64,000 bases of DNA from Saprospiraceae bacterium (GTDB lineage Bacteria > Bacteroidota > Bacteroidia > Chitinophagales > Saprospiraceae). The notes beneath the pieces were generated by a model that saw nothing but the letters and a program-made list of their open reading frames with translations, made no database searches and was not told the DNA's origin. Below are positions 62,588-64,000 of the stretch, piece by piece. The position numbers and the translations under genes were made by a program. Positions within the stretch are counted from its first letter, which is position 1. The number at the start of each line of letters is the position of its first letter. Where the stretch lies: positions 1 to 64,000 of the forward strand of contig JADKGF010000012.1 of assembly GCA_016717105.1 (NCBI GenBank). Reading direction: 5' to 3'.

Positions 62588-63814
62588 ATGAAAGCTATAG
62601 TTGGTTTAACATCATTGGCGCTTTACCTGACCTTTATGTCTTGTGCCGGAAGTAATGTTTTGACCAAAAGCATACATGCCGACCCATATCTAAAATCCAT
62701 AACGTCCAATCCAGATTATGAAGTGCAAATCTTGTACACACATGTAGATCGAAAAAATAAACGATTCAAAACCTATTCATATCATGTGGATGAAACCAAA
62801 TATTTCTACCCAGCAAGTACAGTAAAAATGCCCGTTGCCATCCTATCTTTACAAAAAATCAATGACCTAAATAGCCAAGGAATCGAACTCACCAAAGACG
62901 ATATCATGATGACTGCTGCAATAAATGAACGACTTACACCTGCGTTCAAGGATACAACGACTGCCAACAACAAACCTAATATTGGTAGGTATATAGAAAA
63001 AATATTTGCGATCAGCGACAATGATGCCTATAATAGACTGTTTGAATGGTTAGGGCAGGATTATATCAATGGCCAACTTATTTCGAAAAATATTTTTCAC
63101 GGTTCTGTCATCAATCACCGTCTTTCTATACCTAATCTGACTTCTGAAGAAAACCGACAGTCAAATGAAATTAGATTTTTTCGCGATGACAAAATATTGT
63201 ATGAACAAGCATCATTTGCTGCATCACAAGATTGGAAACATCATGCCGACTTTGCACAAAAGGGTTTAGGTTATTACAATAGTAATGATAGTCTGATTAT
63301 GAAGCCGTTTGATTTTTCAAGGAAGAATTTCTACACCATTCGAGACATGGAAGCTACTTTGCAGCGGATTATATTTCCTGAATATTTTCCTGAAAAACAA
63401 CGATTCAATCTTACCGATTCAAATTATGATTTTTTAAAAAAATGTATGTCATCACTTCCGAGAGATGACCATTTTCTAAAGAATGAGATGTACCATGATA
63501 GCTATGTAAAGTTCTTGATGTATGGAAACATGAAAACTGAAATCCCTCAAAACATCAAAATCTATAATAAAGTAGGTGACGCATATGGCTACCTCATAGA
63601 TTGTGCTTATATCGAAGATACGGATGCTGATATTGGGTTTTTCCTAACGGCTGTAATTCATGTAAATGCCGATAAGATATACAACGACAATAAGTATGAA
63701 TACGACGAAACGGGTTTACCTTTTTTGGCTAAACTCGGACAAACGATCTACAAATATGAGCTGGAAATTAGTAAAAAAACTGAAAAACTGATTAAAAATC
63801 CATTCCAAAACTAA
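62588..63814 (+). CDS. Serine hydrolase of the beta-lactamase/PBP fold, lipoprotein
   Basis: 408 residues. Lipobox FMSC (Cys19) predicts a lipoprotein. SxxK is STVK (Ser77, Lys80), the SDN motif is in ISDNDAYN, and the KTG position reads KVG in YNKVGDAYG. This is a class A beta-lactamase-like arrangement, but the long insert between motifs and the KVG variant argue against assuming resistance; a cell-wall or ester hydrolase is as likely. It follows the permease by 2 bp and ends 23 bp inside the convergent barrel gene. Confidence 0.85.
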   Translation: MKAIVGLTSLALYLTFMSCAGSNVLTKSIHADPYLKSITSNPDYEVQILYTHVDRKNKRFKTYSYHVDETKYFYPASTVKMPVAILSLQKINDLNSQGIELTKDDIMMTAAINERLTPAFKDTTTANNKPNIGRYIEKIFAISDNDAYNRLFEWLGQDYINGQLISKNIFHGSVINHRLSIPNLTSEENRQSNEIRFFRDDKILYEQASFAASQDWKHHADFAQKGLGYYNSNDSLIMKPFDFSRKNFYTIRDMEATLQRIIFPEYFPEKQRFNLTDSNYDFLKKCMSSLPRDDHFLKNEMYHDSYVKFLMYGNMKTEIPQNIKIYNKVGDAYGYLIDCAYIEDTDADIGFFLTAVIHVNADKIYNDNKYEYDETGLPFLAKLGQTIYKYELEISKKTEKLIKNPFQN

Positions 63815-64000
63815 GATATAACTTAGGTGCTTGAACGATGCGTGTGTCAATGCCCCAGCCATAATCCAGTTTCACAAAATAGCCTAACAACTGTGTCCTA
63901 ACACCGGTACCAAATCCCATTACTAAAGGATCTCTAAAATACTCGACATGCACTTCTATCAAAGGAGGACTCGTGATGGTGGTAGTATTGAGTGGATTTT
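63792..64000 (-). CDS. C-terminal end of an outer-membrane beta-barrel protein (partial)
   Basis: The last 68 residues of a gene entering from the right edge. Strand-like stretches include IEVHVEYFRDPLVMGFGTGVR, LLGYFVKLDYGWGID and APKLYLSFGMDF, ending in the Phe typical of outer-membrane barrels. The tail is like BamA/surface-antigen proteins. It overlaps the serine hydrolase end by 23 bp in the opposite direction. Confidence 0.75.
   Translation of the reverse strand, partial: NPLNTTTITSPPLIEVHVEYFRDPLVMGFGTGVRTQLLGYFVKLDYGWGIDTRIVQAPKLYLSFGMDF

Noticed and set aside
62588..63814. Antibiotic-resistance beta-lactamase
   Set aside because: SxxK and SDN are present, but the KTG motif is KVG, the protein is a long lipoprotein, and there is no resistance context. 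Serine hydrolase is the safer call.

Overview
The window is AT-rich bacterial DNA from a Bacteroidota, most likely a Saprospiria-like lineage. Evidence: SprB-type repeats, SdrD_B-like domains, one type A and one type B (gliding-associated) type IX secretion (T9SS) C-terminal domain, a six-gene Na+-NQR operon, the alternative Bacteroidota GlmU-like enzyme, type B ribosomal protein L31, and several promoters of the Bacteroidota form TTG-N19/20-TAnnTTTG. I found no rRNA, tRNA, CRISPR array, transposase or integrase.

Region 1 (1-24 kb) is a surface-protein island on the minus strand: five large secreted repeat proteins. Four end in the same Cys-containing C-terminal domain, which is neither a type A nor a type B T9SS tail, and each is followed by the same 3' UTR with a covarying hairpin. 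The fifth, at the left edge, carries a region resembling a thioester adhesin domain. A TPR sensor histidine kinase (+) and a LuxR-type response regulator (-) sit convergently inside the island.

Region 2 (24-31.5 kb) holds nqrABCDEF (-) with its terminator and a putative outer-membrane protein. NqrA has an unusual hydrophobic N-terminal extension. Region 3 (31.5-38 kb) has a TMTC-like membrane protein and dprA, then a lipoprotein and a T9SS cargo protein lying between two 51-bp copies of the dprA 3' end. Region 4 (38-45.6 kb) is housekeeping metabolism: mdh, an acyl-CoA dehydrogenase, an SCP2 protein, aroA, OsmC, PhoH, a SAM hydroxide adenosyltransferase and an ABM protein. Region 5 (45.6-47.4 kb) is a decayed gene with a HEPN-like RNxxxH motif. 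Region 6 (47.4-64 kb) holds a thiolase, a BNR-repeat lipoprotein, a rhomboid protease, GlmU-like, rpmE2, fabG, a MerC-type protein with an operator-like palindrome, rsmI, an M16 protease, a thioredoxin-like protein, a type B T9SS protein, methylmalonyl-CoA epimerase, a TauE/SafE permease, a serine hydrolase and the tail of an outer-membrane barrel.

Many otherwise conserved genes are split by single-base indels, often in homopolymers (nqrA, nqrC, nqrD, dprA, acyl-CoA dehydrogenase, SAM hydrolase and all large adhesins except one). I read most of these as consensus errors of noisy long-read data and annotate frame-corrected spans. The 45.6-47.4 kb region is much more degraded and looks like a true pseudogene.
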